Shown piece after piece: positions 20,724 to 31,103 of a stretch of DNA of 64,000 bases. A program made the translations under genes and the position numbers. The stretch comes from Agarophyton chilense (lineage: Eukaryota; Rhodophyta; Florideophyceae; Gracilariales; Gracilariaceae). The notes below the pieces were generated by a model that saw only the letters and a program-made list of their open reading frames with translations, searched no databases and was not told the origin of the DNA. The DNA is taken from NCBI GenBank assembly GCA_030374765.1, contig JARGXX010000117.1, positions 1,116,001 through 1,180,000 on the forward strand. The letters are read 5' to 3'. Positions within the stretch are counted from its first letter, which is position 1. The number at the start of each line of letters is the position of its first letter.

Positions 20724-21074
20724 TCATCTTGTCTTGTCATCAAATGCCACAGGAAATACCTTGATGGCTGCACCACCGACTCGTGGAGAGAAAAGATTAT
20801 GATGCAAATTCTTTAGTTCAACTCTCAGCTGTTGTACATGTACAGTCCAATTCATATTGGGTGGATTAAACGAAACATTAGCTGTGGAGTGTTTCGTCAC
20901 GCCTTTGAAGCGATAATTGTGTTGTGTGGCAAAGTTTATAATGATAAAATAATGAGAGCCGTCACAAGGTTTGGGAGAACCAGTCAAGTTCAGAACAAGA
21001 CCCATTCCTTCTGGCATAGAAACTGCAGAAGCCGACCACATCCTGAAAACGAGTATTGGCGTTGTTGGTGACAA
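20724..21074 (-). CDS. Hypothetical protein fragment
   Basis: Open for about 128 codons on the minus strand (to near 21108), with no ATG at its 5' end; the first inner ATG is in FRMWSASAVSM. The sequence looks protein-like, with N-glycosylation-type sites (NLTG, NVSF) and FIIINFATQHNYRFKG, but no family is recognised. It could be a last exon or a decayed gene; 20567-20764 on the other strand is an overlapping alternative. Confidence 0.25.
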   Translation of the reverse strand: MSPTTPILVFRMWSASAVSMPEGMGLVLNLTGSPKPCDGSHYFIIINFATQHNYRFKGVTKHSTANVSFNPPNMNWTVHVQQLRVELKNLHHNLFSPRVGGAAIKVFPVAFDDKTR

Positions 21075-21620
21075 GAAGGTGCTCTGTATCCTTTTTATTG
21101 GGTAGACTCACACAACAACCTTCCTTGTGGGATGAAATTTCTTGCGCCAGAAATATCGAGATTTTTTAATCTAAAAAAGGACAAGCAACAGGTTTCCATC
21201 TCGACTCTTTGAGCTGCTTACGTCCGTGTTCATCGGGTTGTCGAGACACCTCGTCGAGAAAGGGGTCGTGTGTTTCTCGTTGCGCGCAGCAGTGCTGGAT
21301 TTAGGGAGCATAAGAGATGAGATGAGAAGAAGGGTAGCAAATGCTATCAATCAAACCGGCTTCATTTGGGACCGAGGTGCGTTTGGACCGCCTTCAGAAG
21401 CCAAAACCTGCATAACATAAACTGTTTTTTAGATCACGCCCACGGTGGATTTCCTTTCCTTTTTCCATTCAAGGACAGCAGATGTGATTTATTGGGTCTC
21501 AGTTTGTCTCTTTATTCTTTACCATGATCCAACATACTCTATAGGACATCTTTGCTGAAGAAGAAACGTTTTTGAGAGATTAACTAGAACCCAAGCTTTT
21601 GGTATACCAACAAGAATCAG

Positions 21621-21857
21621 TCACTTTGCATTTGCAAAGCAAAAATAATTACACTTTAAGTTGTCCCAAATTAACCCACGTCTGAACTCACTAATTGCAA
21701 GATGCCGCCTACTTCGGATTAGAGCTAAACTTTTTTCCTTACGAGTGTCTATTCGACCGGGGCGACTGTTCGAAATTGATTGTTTTTTTAAAGATAGTTC
21801 TGTTTCATAGACAGCTCCAAAACGATTTTTGAGTGCAACCACTGTTTTTGCACCCAA
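21621..21857 (-). pseudogene. Tc1/mariner-like transposase N-terminal remnant
   Basis: The frame reads NSRPGRIDTRKEKSLALIRS and RRHLAISEF, which fits the second helix-turn-helix with GRPR-type hook of Tc1/mariner transposases. The catalytic domain is missing. A separate GRIDT word occurs on the opposite strand near 22086-22100, so another fragment may be present. It is short, so it remains tentative. Confidence 0.4.
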
Positions 21858-23752
21858 AGAAGCCTGTTTTTTATTCTAATTTAGAAATTAGCATTCTAAT
21901 CAGTTAAACATATATATTCTATATTATTTTGTTACTCAAGGTGTATTCTTTCACATAGAAACAGTTTCGGGAAGCGCAGATTTTTTTGAGAAGGTACAGA
22001 GTCTTTACTGCTCCCAGGGCAAAACACGAAAAAAATAACTAAAACTCAGCACAAAAGTTTACAGTTTGGCCTCATATGAGGCCAGCGGTCGAATAGACAC
22101 GAGTTTCCAAAACTTTTATTGACATGCTAAAAACCGTATAGCGATCTTTATTTGACGTTGATAGCATTTCAAAAAATTGGGAGGCACATAGAGATGTGAA
22201 CAACAGCAAAAATGACCTGTAAAACGCAAGCATAAGGGTGACACTCACAAAAGACCATCTTATCGCCCCACAATAAAGCTTTTCGAACTGAAAAGAAAAA
22301 ATTCTGTTGATCTGTCTTAGACATCAGACATAGCCAATAATATTGCAGGACAGAGCTAAAAAGAAGGTTTAATAATTCTGTTCACCAGAATATACACGTG
22401 TGAAAACCCCATCCGCTCAGCGTTGATTCCAACGATTCTCGTTAGCATCAAAGCTTGACCGATGTCGTTGGTCTTTGGAAGTAGACTTCAACATGACCGC
22501 TTCGCAAGCAGACAATCATTTTTTATTGACCCAAAACTGATGTTGAAAAATAACAGGCAGATCTGCTGAATAGCTGTTGTGGGCACCTGGTTCAATACAT
22601 CTGGGTCAAAAGAGTTGAGGTCATTTCGCAGAATAAACTGGTATTGAGATTATCAAAACACGAAAGCGTAAGTTCTAAATCAAGGGCAAAAGCAACGTTT
22701 ATATTTCCTCCAAAACGTGGGTGATGTTTTGAATAGCTTTCAGGTAATTCCTTGGAGAGAACAAGGATTTGCGATACTGTACAATACACACAGATATTTA
22801 CGAAAAACACTACTGCCAAATGGAGAAGTAACTGCAACGTTAAAATGAAATCATGATGAGAATATTACTGTACACGATGCAGGAGTGGCATATCATGGCA
22901 AAAAGAAGTTTCCAGGAAATAAAAAACCAAACATTTTTAATCTCTTCCAAATTTGATTACTTAGGTCCGTGTTTTATATTGTCCAACACCTTGTAAATTT
23001 ATCTATATAAAAGCCGTTTTATATCAAATTCACGAGTTTCACAGCGAGATGTCTTAAAAACTGGCTAGAATATATCAAAATTTCATTCTGGTTCGAAATT
23101 ACATATTTCCTATGTCAATATTACATGTACTTGTTATTGGGATCGCAGGAGCTCATTATGCCAAATAAAATGCCAAATCTTTACGAAAAGACCTGATTTA
23201 TTTCAGACATATACCCATCCCAACAGTACCAATTTCAGATCTTCTCTCTGAGGATGTGTTTTTTTCGGTCTGCCTATCAGGAACGCCTAGGATCAAACGA
23301 GTCGTTTGCGCGGCACTACAGAGTAAGTAGGTCGTTTGAAACCTACTCTGTACGAAGGTAGATACTGCCGGGCTCGACGCTCACTCGTAAGTCCGGATTG
23401 TTCCTTGTGTCTTCGTCCTCTTCCTTCCCCACCTGTGGCAGAGAATCCTGGCAGTTGTACAGCGATGCCAGGTAGCCAGCGAGTTAACAAAGGGTGGGGC
23501 TTTGCCATTATATCACGCATCTACTCGTTGTACCTTTGTGTTTGCATCTCTGCTATTGGCCGGATGCCCCCTTCCATAAGCCTTCTTATTCTTGCATTGC
23601 TGCAACTGATGCCCAGTCGTACCTTTATTTCACAACTGCAACGAACGTCTTCATCGTACTTCCTTGTGTCAATGCGTCCGGCAGATTAGTCTTCCGCAGT
23701 CCGGTACACCGTTTCAAATGTTGGCTACGGAACCTCAAAAGCGAAAAAAGAC
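21858..23752. other. AT-rich intergenic region
   Basis: No gene, RNA or transposon domain is recognised apart from the possible GRIDT fragment near 22090. The last few hundred bases should include the promoter of the flotillin-like gene. Confidence 0.45.
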
Positions 23753-25216
23753 ATGACTATTTTCAGAGGATTCATGAGGACTGCCGGCCCAAACACCGCC
23801 ATTATAAAGACGTTCGGATCAAACCGACGTAGGATACAGATTGGCGGAAGTGTGACATACCTGCCGATGTTTGAAAGGATAGATTTCTTGAACCTCGAGC
23901 TGCGCACTTTCAATGTCGAAACCCGAAGCGGTATATGCCTCAACGGCGCACGGGTAAACGTCGTCGGCTGTTGTCAGGTAAAAATACAAGGCTGGAATCC
24001 TTCATGGGAAGAGTCTTCCGCCAGCCGTCAATCTCGGGAGCGAATTGACTCCTCGTTGTATGCAGACGAAGCTTCCATTTTGCTGGCGGCTCAGCACTTT
24101 CTTGGCAAGAACCCACAAGAGATTGATCATGCCATTCAGCAAACAATTGCCGCTCATCAAAGAGCAATTATTAGCACTTTAAGCATCGAGCAACTCATTC
24201 ACGATCGCAAATTGTTCTGCGAGAAAATAATCGATCATTGTCGCGATGATTTGCGCAATATGGGACTGGCTATCGTATCCTACACACTCGTCGCGGTTTC
24301 TGATGACAATGGATACATAGATGCATTAGGCTATCTCGAGAATGCGCGTATTCAAAGAGAAAAGATCGAAAGCGAAGCACAACACCGGAGTAGGGCCAAA
24401 CTGAATGAGATGAGAAGGATAGTGACAGCCCATATTAATCAGAACAAAGAACGTATACGTGCAATACTTTCACAAAAAGAGATGGTGATTCTAGACGCGA
24501 AAGCGAAAGAAAAAGTTGATCGTGTCAGGGCTATTCGAGAGAAGGCGTACCCTATCACCACGGCGGAAAGGGAAGCAGAATTATTGGTCAAGAAACAATA
24601 TGCAAAAGCTGCAGAAATAGCCGCGGAACTGGTGATCTTGCGTCGAGAAGTTGAAAGAAAAAGACTTGCGATGGAAAAGACAATACAGGTAGAAGCAGAT
24701 GCGGCGTACTACAAGCGTGTTATCAAGTGCCACCGATCAATTGCTAAGGCACGGGCAAGAGCAGAGAAGGAAATACAAATGGGAAGAGCGAACGCTGAGT
24801 CGCTGGCACAGAACGTGAAGAAGACGGGATTCGCAGAAGCTGCTGTAGAAGCTGCCAAAATTCGACAGAAGGGCCTAGCTGAAGCTGAAGCTATTCGATC
24901 GCAAGGTTTGGCTGATGCCGAAATTGAAATGTTAAAAGCGCAGACGATACGTGCGGAAGGAATGGCGAAAATGGATGTCCTTGAGGACGAACTCCGTATT
25001 TGGAGCGAGCACGGAAACGAGGCCTACCTTATAGAACGAAGTATAGAAGGTTTTGAACGAGACATGCGAGCTATAGTTGACCCTTTGGTTAGGGTTGATG
25101 GAATCACTGTTGTTGATGTAGAAGCTCAGCAAGCTAATGTTACAGACACGATCAACATCTTGGCCGCCCAGCTCCCAGTAATCTTTGACGCCTTGGTAAC
25201 AAATAATATTTCGTAA
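23753..25216 (+). CDS. Flotillin-like SPFH/band-7 protein
   Basis: 487-codon intronless frame ending TAA. Flotillins are monotopic scaffold proteins at lipid microdomains of the plasma membrane and endosomes, involved in endocytosis and signalling. The N-terminal SPFH domain (about 1-200) starts FRGFMRTAGPNTAIIKTFGS and includes the characteristic MGLAIVSYTLVAVSDDNGYI followed by DALG near residue 180. From about 205 to 425 there is a long Glu/Ala/Lys coiled coil with the flotillin AEAEAIRSQGLADAEIEMLK type of repeats and EGMAKMDVL. The C-terminal 60 residues (VDGITVVDVEAQQANV) fit the flotillin tail. The length is slightly more than animal flotillins (about 430). The ATG is the first in the frame and directly begins the domain. 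About 750 bp separate it from the next gene on the same strand. Confidence 0.88.
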   Translation: MTIFRGFMRTAGPNTAIIKTFGSNRRRIQIGGSVTYLPMFERIDFLNLELRTFNVETRSGICLNGARVNVVGCCQVKIQGWNPSWEESSASRQSRERIDSSLYADEASILLAAQHFLGKNPQEIDHAIQQTIAAHQRAIISTLSIEQLIHDRKLFCEKIIDHCRDDLRNMGLAIVSYTLVAVSDDNGYIDALGYLENARIQREKIESEAQHRSRAKLNEMRRIVTAHINQNKERIRAILSQKEMVILDAKAKEKVDRVRAIREKAYPITTAEREAELLVKKQYAKAAEIAAELVILRREVERKRLAMEKTIQVEADAAYYKRVIKCHRSIAKARARAEKEIQMGRANAESLAQNVKKTGFAEAAVEAAKIRQKGLAEAEAIRSQGLADAEIEMLKAQTIRAEGMAKMDVLEDELRIWSEHGNEAYLIERSIEGFERDMRAIVDPLVRVDGITVVDVEAQQANVTDTINILAAQLPVIFDALVTNNIS

Positions 25217-25967
25217 GCATCTACACCTGTTGTCATACAGATATACAATGAAGTGAATGCCCGAGCTGGTGTGAGAAGTGATGCAATCTAGAAGTTCGCA
25301 ATAATGATTCCTTGTTTCTTCAAACCCTTCTTCGTGGTTTCTGGCATATTGGAGAAGCTGAAGATATTGGACTGTCCGATTCGGGTAAGATATACATAGA
25401 ATATGTGCCGTTCGTATGCATCAGCCCTTCCAAGGATTAATATGGTTGAAAGAAGTGTGAGGAAAGATTGTGAACTGCACCCCCGCTGAAAGCTATGTCC
25501 TGTTGACAGAATAGTGTTCAGTAATTCAATACAAAGTGAATGCAGATTCTGTGGCATCATGATACCGTACGATACATGGCACACATAGATGTAGACAGAA
25601 AAACTCTCAACAGCTCCCTGGTGATAGATGTTTGTTTATAATTATGACAGGGTTCATTTCGAGCCATGAAATCATTGTGATGTCGTTGTTGATCTCACTT
25701 GTTCGTATTTCCTCGAGACGCACCTCTCGTGCATTTTAAATCACATGAAGAATATTTGGTTCACAATATTATCTCAACAGGGAGATGCAATGCATGCGAA
25801 ATGTTGCATGGAATGCTGGCTCTGGATGAATTAAGATGTACAGGTCAAGCAATCATCCTACGGGGAGTTCTTGTTCGAGTGAAGAGTTTTTATGGACTAC
25901 CGAATCTTTCTTATGGATGCGTCTCGTACGCCTCAAGTTCATATCCTGAAAGACGACAACGACCATC
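25217..25967. other. Intergenic region between flotillin-like and beta-propeller genes
   Basis: Short frames on both strands, none convincing. It should contain the 3' end of the flotillin transcript and the promoter of the downstream gene. Confidence 0.4.
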
Positions 25968-27662
25968 ATGACATCAATCTGCTTACTTTCAATTGCATTG
26001 ATAAGCATGACTTTATACGTAGCTCACACACTACCGTCAACAGAATCTCAATTTCGCGCCTTTCGAGTCGGTTTATCGTCCGAAGGATACACCTCGGCCG
26101 TGTCATTAACAACAGACAACCACGGTAACACTTTCGTTGTGGGAAATACCAATGGCTCATTTGGTAAGGCAGACGGTGAAAATGTGAGCGCAGATAGCAT
26201 ATTTATTGCTAAGTTTAGTCGCTCTGGGATACTGATATGGCTTACCAGAACTGGGTCGGCGTCTCTCGACAAGGCAACTTCGATATATCACTTCGGAGCG
26301 AATCTATACGTAACAGGGTATACTTTAGGAAACGTAACCCTTAGTGAACAGTCAATAGGAACAAAATTCTCCCGTGGTACAAAAGATGGATTTGTGATGG
26401 TTTACAATTCCTTTGCTGGGAAAAGGATATGGGCCAAACAGTATGGATCAAAGCATGCAGAAACACAAATCGAGCATGTGGTCGTTTCCAGACTTGCAGG
26501 TGTTGTAATCGCAGGCAGGACGGATGCCCCACTATTCGTGAATGACAAGCGAGTAGTGAGCGACGGTGAATTCTTTCTGCTTCGATTGAGCCATACCACC
26601 GGTCGTATTGCAGAAAAACGACAGTTGGAGACCAACGCAGCGTGGCCGTTTCCATGGCCCCAAAGACTTCTGATCGTCGAAGAGAGTTCTTCTCTGTATG
26701 TTGTTTTACACACAGAAGAGGGTGATGTACGCAACATGGGGGTTGTGGTACGTATGCCGTTGCAGCATTTCGACACGTTTGAACGAGTGTTAACTGTAGG
26801 AGAAGATGTGCTTGATGAAAACATCTATTATGGGCTGGCACACGAAGGACAAACCGGAAAACTGGCCCTCTCATTCACCAAAGGGTCAACGGACTCTTTA
26901 GCAAACCCCATGAGGCCGGCTTTTGCATTGCGGATTATTTCGAATAATTCCAGACCTAGGCAATGGACGGAGAGGATGTTCAGCTTTGATCAAGGTGATG
27001 AAGACATCGTAAAGGATGTCGTCGTAAATGACGCCGGATTCGCTATGGTAATGGGGGTTTCAAAAGACGAGGGGTTGAATAAAGACAACCGAACCGGCGT
27101 AAATTCATGGCCGTCTCTATGGGTGTATGATGTTCGCAAGATGATGACAGTGGGTTCCCATGTTTCAAAAAATTTAGATGGGTTTCATTGCGACAAAATT
27201 ACGAAGTTTGATTTGGACAGTGATGGAAACCTTGTGTACTCCGGAGTACGAACCAGAGCAGATGGAACAGGAGAAGTTTTGTTGGGAAGTTTTGGTGTAC
27301 CGCCCGAATATAAGTGGAGAGCAGGAGAAGGAGTATCGAAGCCAGTGAAAATATACGTACTGGGTAACGGCTCAATTACAACCAATGAAATGATGGCGGT
27401 GCAAGATTCAAAAAGGTCGAACGACAGTAAGGTGGAAACAAAAGAAGATTCGCTTAGCATGGGTGCCATTGCCAGCATATGTGTTGGTTCGGCTTTGGTT
27501 GCACTGGCTTTTGCAGGGTTTTATGCCTTAGTTGTGAAGAGAAAGAAGCGAGCGGGTAGGCAGCAGAACGTGGATTCTGAAGTTCGTCCAGAGCGCTTGG
27601 AAAATGTAAGACCACTGATCGCAGCACCAACACGGACGAGACACATCTCAGACCTTTTCTGA
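25968..27662 (+). CDS. Secreted type I membrane protein with SBBP-type beta-propeller repeats
   Basis: 564 codons, ending TGA. Begins with a signal peptide (MTSICLLSIALISMTLYVAH, cleavage probably after THTLPST-like residues about 21-25). The ectodomain carries repeats of the SBBP beta-propeller kind: SAVSLTTDNHGNTFVVGNTN, KATSIYHFGANLYVTGYTLG, HVVVSRLAGVVIAGRTDA and KFDLDSDGNLVYSGVRT, each a strand pattern with a G-N-x-x-x-x-G turn. A single transmembrane segment lies near 497-522 (AIASICVGSALVALAFAGFY), followed by KRKKR and a short cytosolic tail. The likely role is a surface or secretory-pathway receptor or adhesion protein; the ligand is unknown. The ATG choice is supported by the signal peptide starting there. 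Confidence 0.8.
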   Translation: MTSICLLSIALISMTLYVAHTLPSTESQFRAFRVGLSSEGYTSAVSLTTDNHGNTFVVGNTNGSFGKADGENVSADSIFIAKFSRSGILIWLTRTGSASLDKATSIYHFGANLYVTGYTLGNVTLSEQSIGTKFSRGTKDGFVMVYNSFAGKRIWAKQYGSKHAETQIEHVVVSRLAGVVIAGRTDAPLFVNDKRVVSDGEFFLLRLSHTTGRIAEKRQLETNAAWPFPWPQRLLIVEESSSLYVVLHTEEGDVRNMGVVVRMPLQHFDTFERVLTVGEDVLDENIYYGLAHEGQTGKLALSFTKGSTDSLANPMRPAFALRIISNNSRPRQWTERMFSFDQGDEDIVKDVVVNDAGFAMVMGVSKDEGLNKDNRTGVNSWPSLWVYDVRKMMTVGSHVSKNLDGFHCDKITKFDLDSDGNLVYSGVRTRADGTGEVLLGSFGVPPEYKWRAGEGVSKPVKIYVLGNGSITTNEMMAVQDSKRSNDSKVETKEDSLSMGAIASICVGSALVALAFAGFYALVVKRKKRAGRQQNVDSEVRPERLENVRPLIAAPTRTRHISDLF

Positions 27663-27809
27663 CCTTTTCCTATGTTGATAGCTTTTTCGCGAAGGGGTTT
27701 CCTGAATCTTATAAGAATCCTAAAACCTCTTATGAATGAGTGAAACATTACAGTAGAGAGCCGCGCTTGACCTTTCTCAATCGAGAAATGCTTGTCCTTT
27801 GCTAAACTA

Positions 27810-27850
27810 CAGTGCGTTCCAAAAATATATCCCTTCACAAAAACTGCGCC
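27810..27850 (+). repeat. Tc1/mariner left terminal inverted repeat
   Basis: Next to TA at 27808-27809. It is the imperfect inverted match of 40111-40148, roughly 70% over 30 bp by eye. Confidence 0.65.
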
Positions 27851-28840
27851 AAAAAGGCATTTCATGTACTGTAGAGCACATTTCACACCAAATAAAAACC
27901 ACTGTCAAAAACACTGTTTCAAAAGTATATCTCTCCCTTATAATGATTGTCATCAGTATGAGGGGGGGCCCCTTCGCGCCAAATCTCTCTACACGTCTGA
28001 CCCGTGGCACGCAAACCCACTCCCACCCAATAATTATCGAGTGCACTTTGCTACAGTGCCGTGCGCCGCCCAAGTGCTGACCAATCAGAATACGTTACCC
28101 CGCCTCCGACCCTCAGGCTCCAAAACAGCATATATGGTGCACTGATGATGAACCAGGTCAAACAACTCGGCTCTTGACCCTAACCACAAAAAAAACCTCC
28201 AAATTTCAGGCATGAGCCACAGCACTCTATGACAAGAGACTGAGTGCTGTGATGTGACTGCCCTGAAACCTAGGCAGGGCAGAGCTCGTGTGCAGGCTGC
28301 CATCGTAATAACCGACTGAGTACCACGGATCTGGAAAAAGTCAGGTGTTGCGTGGTACACTGATCGTTTGACAGCGATTCAGGAAGTCTTGAGGGTTTCC
28401 CAGACCTTATACCAGCAGAACTTGCTTTGCAGGATCTGGGGCGGCCGCCGTGTCGTAACTCTGGGGTCTGGAAAGCGTTTGCTCCACTGCGTGTCAGGGA
28501 GTACTGCCGTGAGTAATAGAAAAACCCATCCCAACAACCGGACACGGGTTAAACGGCATATAGCTTGAAAACCGGCTGGGCACACTTCGTCCGTCACTTC
28601 ACTTTTCAACAGAAGTTTATCGAGAGTCCCTGTTCTGCGCATGAGTTTCATTGGGTAATATAAGTCTTTCAGCTTTTTTTTTAATTAAGACAGCTGCATG
28701 CAACCAGCCCCGGTGGGTGCAAAGCAACAAACTGCAACCATAGATCAAACATTTTTCTTCATACGGTTTAGTTGTGTTTGTTTTTTATACTACATAAACT
28801 TTGTCGTAGAATCGAAGAGCTAGCACAAGCTCAAAATAAA

Positions 28841-29575
28841 ATGAATAAAGAAGAAGAAGAGAGACAAAACTATGGAGGCGTGAGATGGAGACGAAGAAGA
28901 AGAGGTTCTGGAGAAAACAGAGGCGCGAAAATCGCAGGATTGGAAGGACCCGAAAGAGTAACGGTTACTGTCGAAGATGCTCCAGATGAAGTACAAGTAA
29001 ACGAAACTGGTCAGCATGTGCAAGATCCAGTCGTCGTCGCGGATTTGAACGAAGATGAAATCATTACAGCTCCAACAATCATCGGTGGATCACTTCCAAG
29101 TACCACAAGAACCACTGAAAACCATCCTCGGGCTAATGTCGAAGAAGAGATGCCTGCTCCGATGGAAGTTGAAGAAGATGAAATCACTCCAGCTCCCGCA
29201 CCATCCGCTGAGTCAGAGCTTCAGCAGGTTCCTACTTTTGCTATTCATTCAGAAGAACAACAATCGCTCCAAGAGCTTGATTCGACCGTCATGCTGTTTG
29301 CCGGACGTCCAGATCGTGGATTGTATCGCGTTTACTACGCATGGGATTCCGATGCTGCTCAAGCATGGATTGATCCAGCCACTCGTGCAAACATTCCTGA
29401 GTTTGAGACGTTGTCCACCGTAGGAACCCGCAGATGCAGAAGATGCGGTGAGTTTTCACACACCTATGGTTCGTGTCCGTACGAAGACTGGACGTTACGA
29501 ATTCATAGTTGCAAGTGGTGTGGGTGTGTGCTTTTAGGAAAAGAGGTACATGGAGTCTGTTGTGGCATGAAATGA
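28841..29575 (+). CDS. Helitron A N-terminal zinc-knuckle protein segment
   Basis: First ATG of the element frame at 28841. Starts basic (RWRRRRRGSGENRG) and has an acidic Glu/Pro-rich middle. It ends with CRRCGEFSHTYGSC, a perfect CX2CX4HX4C knuckle, followed by a second Cys cluster (CKWCGC...CC). The TGA at 29573-29575 is in the same frame as the next segment, so this is probably the N-terminal zinc-finger part of the Rep-helicase protein. The nucleic-acid-binding role is inferred. Confidence 0.65.
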   Translation: MNKEEEERQNYGGVRWRRRRRGSGENRGAKIAGLEGPERVTVTVEDAPDEVQVNETGQHVQDPVVVADLNEDEIITAPTIIGGSLPSTTRTTENHPRANVEEEMPAPMEVEEDEITPAPAPSAESELQQVPTFAIHSEEQQSLQELDSTVMLFAGRPDRGLYRVYYAWDSDAAQAWIDPATRANIPEFETLSTVGTRRCRRCGEFSHTYGSCPYEDWTLRIHSCKWCGCVLLGKEVHGVCCGMK

Positions 29576-30313
29576 AATTCAGGATGGGGGGTCACATTTC
29601 GTAGACGCCATACTAATGAAGAAATACGAAGCATATACCGTTCAAGAGCATTCCACTTGAACTCCTTAAACTTGAATACGCTTTTTGCCACCACTCAAGC
29701 GTTTATGGACATGTCCTATGTCACAGGATTTGGCCCTTCGTTTCTCAGACTAGAAGGAACTGCAGCACTCGCTCTCCCGGCACACAGACAGAGCAGCACG
29801 CGGTATAGTTTTCTTTGGGGCGCAGGGCCTCCTTCTCTGGATCCTGCTCACTATACACGAGCAAACCTGCGAGCGTTTATCCAAGACATCAACGTGAAAC
29901 ACATAGTTCCGAGACCTTACGAGGTGATTCAGCCCAAACCTGATGTGGTGCGAGAGCGGTATCGAGCGATGCTGACAACGGAGCAAATGCAGGCACAAGA
30001 AGAAAATACGGTTGACGTAAGCTCGCAAGCTGCGAACGAGGGAGTGATAGTGCGCGGATATGAGGGCACCAGAACTGCAACAGTGTCTGGTGACAACGTA
30101 GGTGCAGGTCCGATGTCCGAGGATGCTCCTGGAGCTGGACCATCCATGATGAGAACCTTCGTAGTCGATCCAGGCGGTCTGTACCATGTCGAGGCCCAGG
30201 TGCCTCAGTTGACTGAGGGCACAGTTACGGAAGAACACGCAGCTATCACAGGCGACACGGAGCAAGCAGGGGCTGCAGTAAACTCAAACAGCAACCCCCC
30301 GAGTGCGGTATAA
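29576..30313 (+). pseudogene. Helitron A Rep N-terminal segment
   Basis: Continues in frame after the TGA (NSGWGVTFRRRHTNEEIRSI). It includes MDMSYVTGFG and a variable Ala/Thr/Glu linker, and ends at a TAA just after a run of six C (about 30295-30300). The following Rep segment is in another frame, so a one-base shift at the C run would join them. Confidence 0.6.
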
Positions 30314-30797
30314 ATTGCTGAAACTGTCTTCTATGCTAGCAGAGAGAGGTACATTTCCCCTTCTGTACCCGTATGGCAACGAGCATAAACCGTTTGACCT
30401 GCGTTTGTATCTGCAAGCACGAAATGGTACGCAAGAAAGCTTAGGGCTCGGTTTCGATCAGTGGAATCTTCAGAAGCTTACTTGGGCACAAAATGCAAAG
30501 CGTCGACTGTATTCAGATAACTTTTTGCTTAATAGTGGTCCATTAATGCAAATGTGGTTGCTTCGCACACAAACGAACATTGAAGACATGCGACAACAAT
30601 ACCTAGAACGGCAGCAGCAAGTACGCATACTTCAAGAGACGGAAATCGTTCAAGCCCAAAATCAATCGACTGGCGGAATGACTGACGCGCAATTCAGGCT
30701 TATGGGACGTATTTTGCTTCCTGATGACTCAGTGAACTCTTCTAAGTACTGTAAAAGTAAACGACAGGATGTGCAAGCGATTGTGGCAAGAAAATGA
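30303..30797 (+). pseudogene. Helitron A Rep segment (Helitron-like N domain)
   Basis: LLYPYGNEHKPFDLRLYLQA is the start of the Helitron-like N domain (family form F-PxGxxG). It ends with a TGA at 30795-30797; the same frame goes on with PPSLFITVTMNVWRAD, matching the FITxT-NPxW block of Helitron Reps. The stop therefore lies inside one domain. Confidence 0.75.
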
Positions 30798-31103
30798 CCC
30801 CCTTCGCTATTCATCACCGTCACAATGAACGTATGGCGAGCGGATGTGAAGAGTTTAGGCATGGATACGACTCATCGGAGTGCTTTCACAGCACCAGCTA
30901 ATCGTCCACGCCCGTTTGACCGCCCAGACTTGATTGCCAGAGTTTACAACCAGTACATCAACGATATTGTGAAAGACCTCGAAAAGAATTCAGAACAGTT
31001 ATTTGGGTCCAAGTGCTTGGGACTTGCAGCAAAGCTGGAGTTTCAAGAACGAAACGTACCGCACCATCACATCCTGCTATGGTTAGAAGGAGGTGTAATG
31101 TAA
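30798..31103 (+). pseudogene. Helitron A Rep segment with HUH motif
   Basis: Contains the conserved DRPDLIARVYNQYINDIV and EFQERNVPHHHILLWLEGG, the HUH nuclease metal site (His-His-His form, about 31059-31085). It ends at TAA; the next block is in a different frame starting near 31095. Confidence 0.82.

Noticed and set aside
29573-30797. Programmed stop read-through or frameshifting in the Helitron Rep.
   Set aside because: Four separate lesions in one gene, with no pseudoknot or known slippery heptamer recognised, make simple inactivation before duplication more likely. Kept only as an alternative in the findings.
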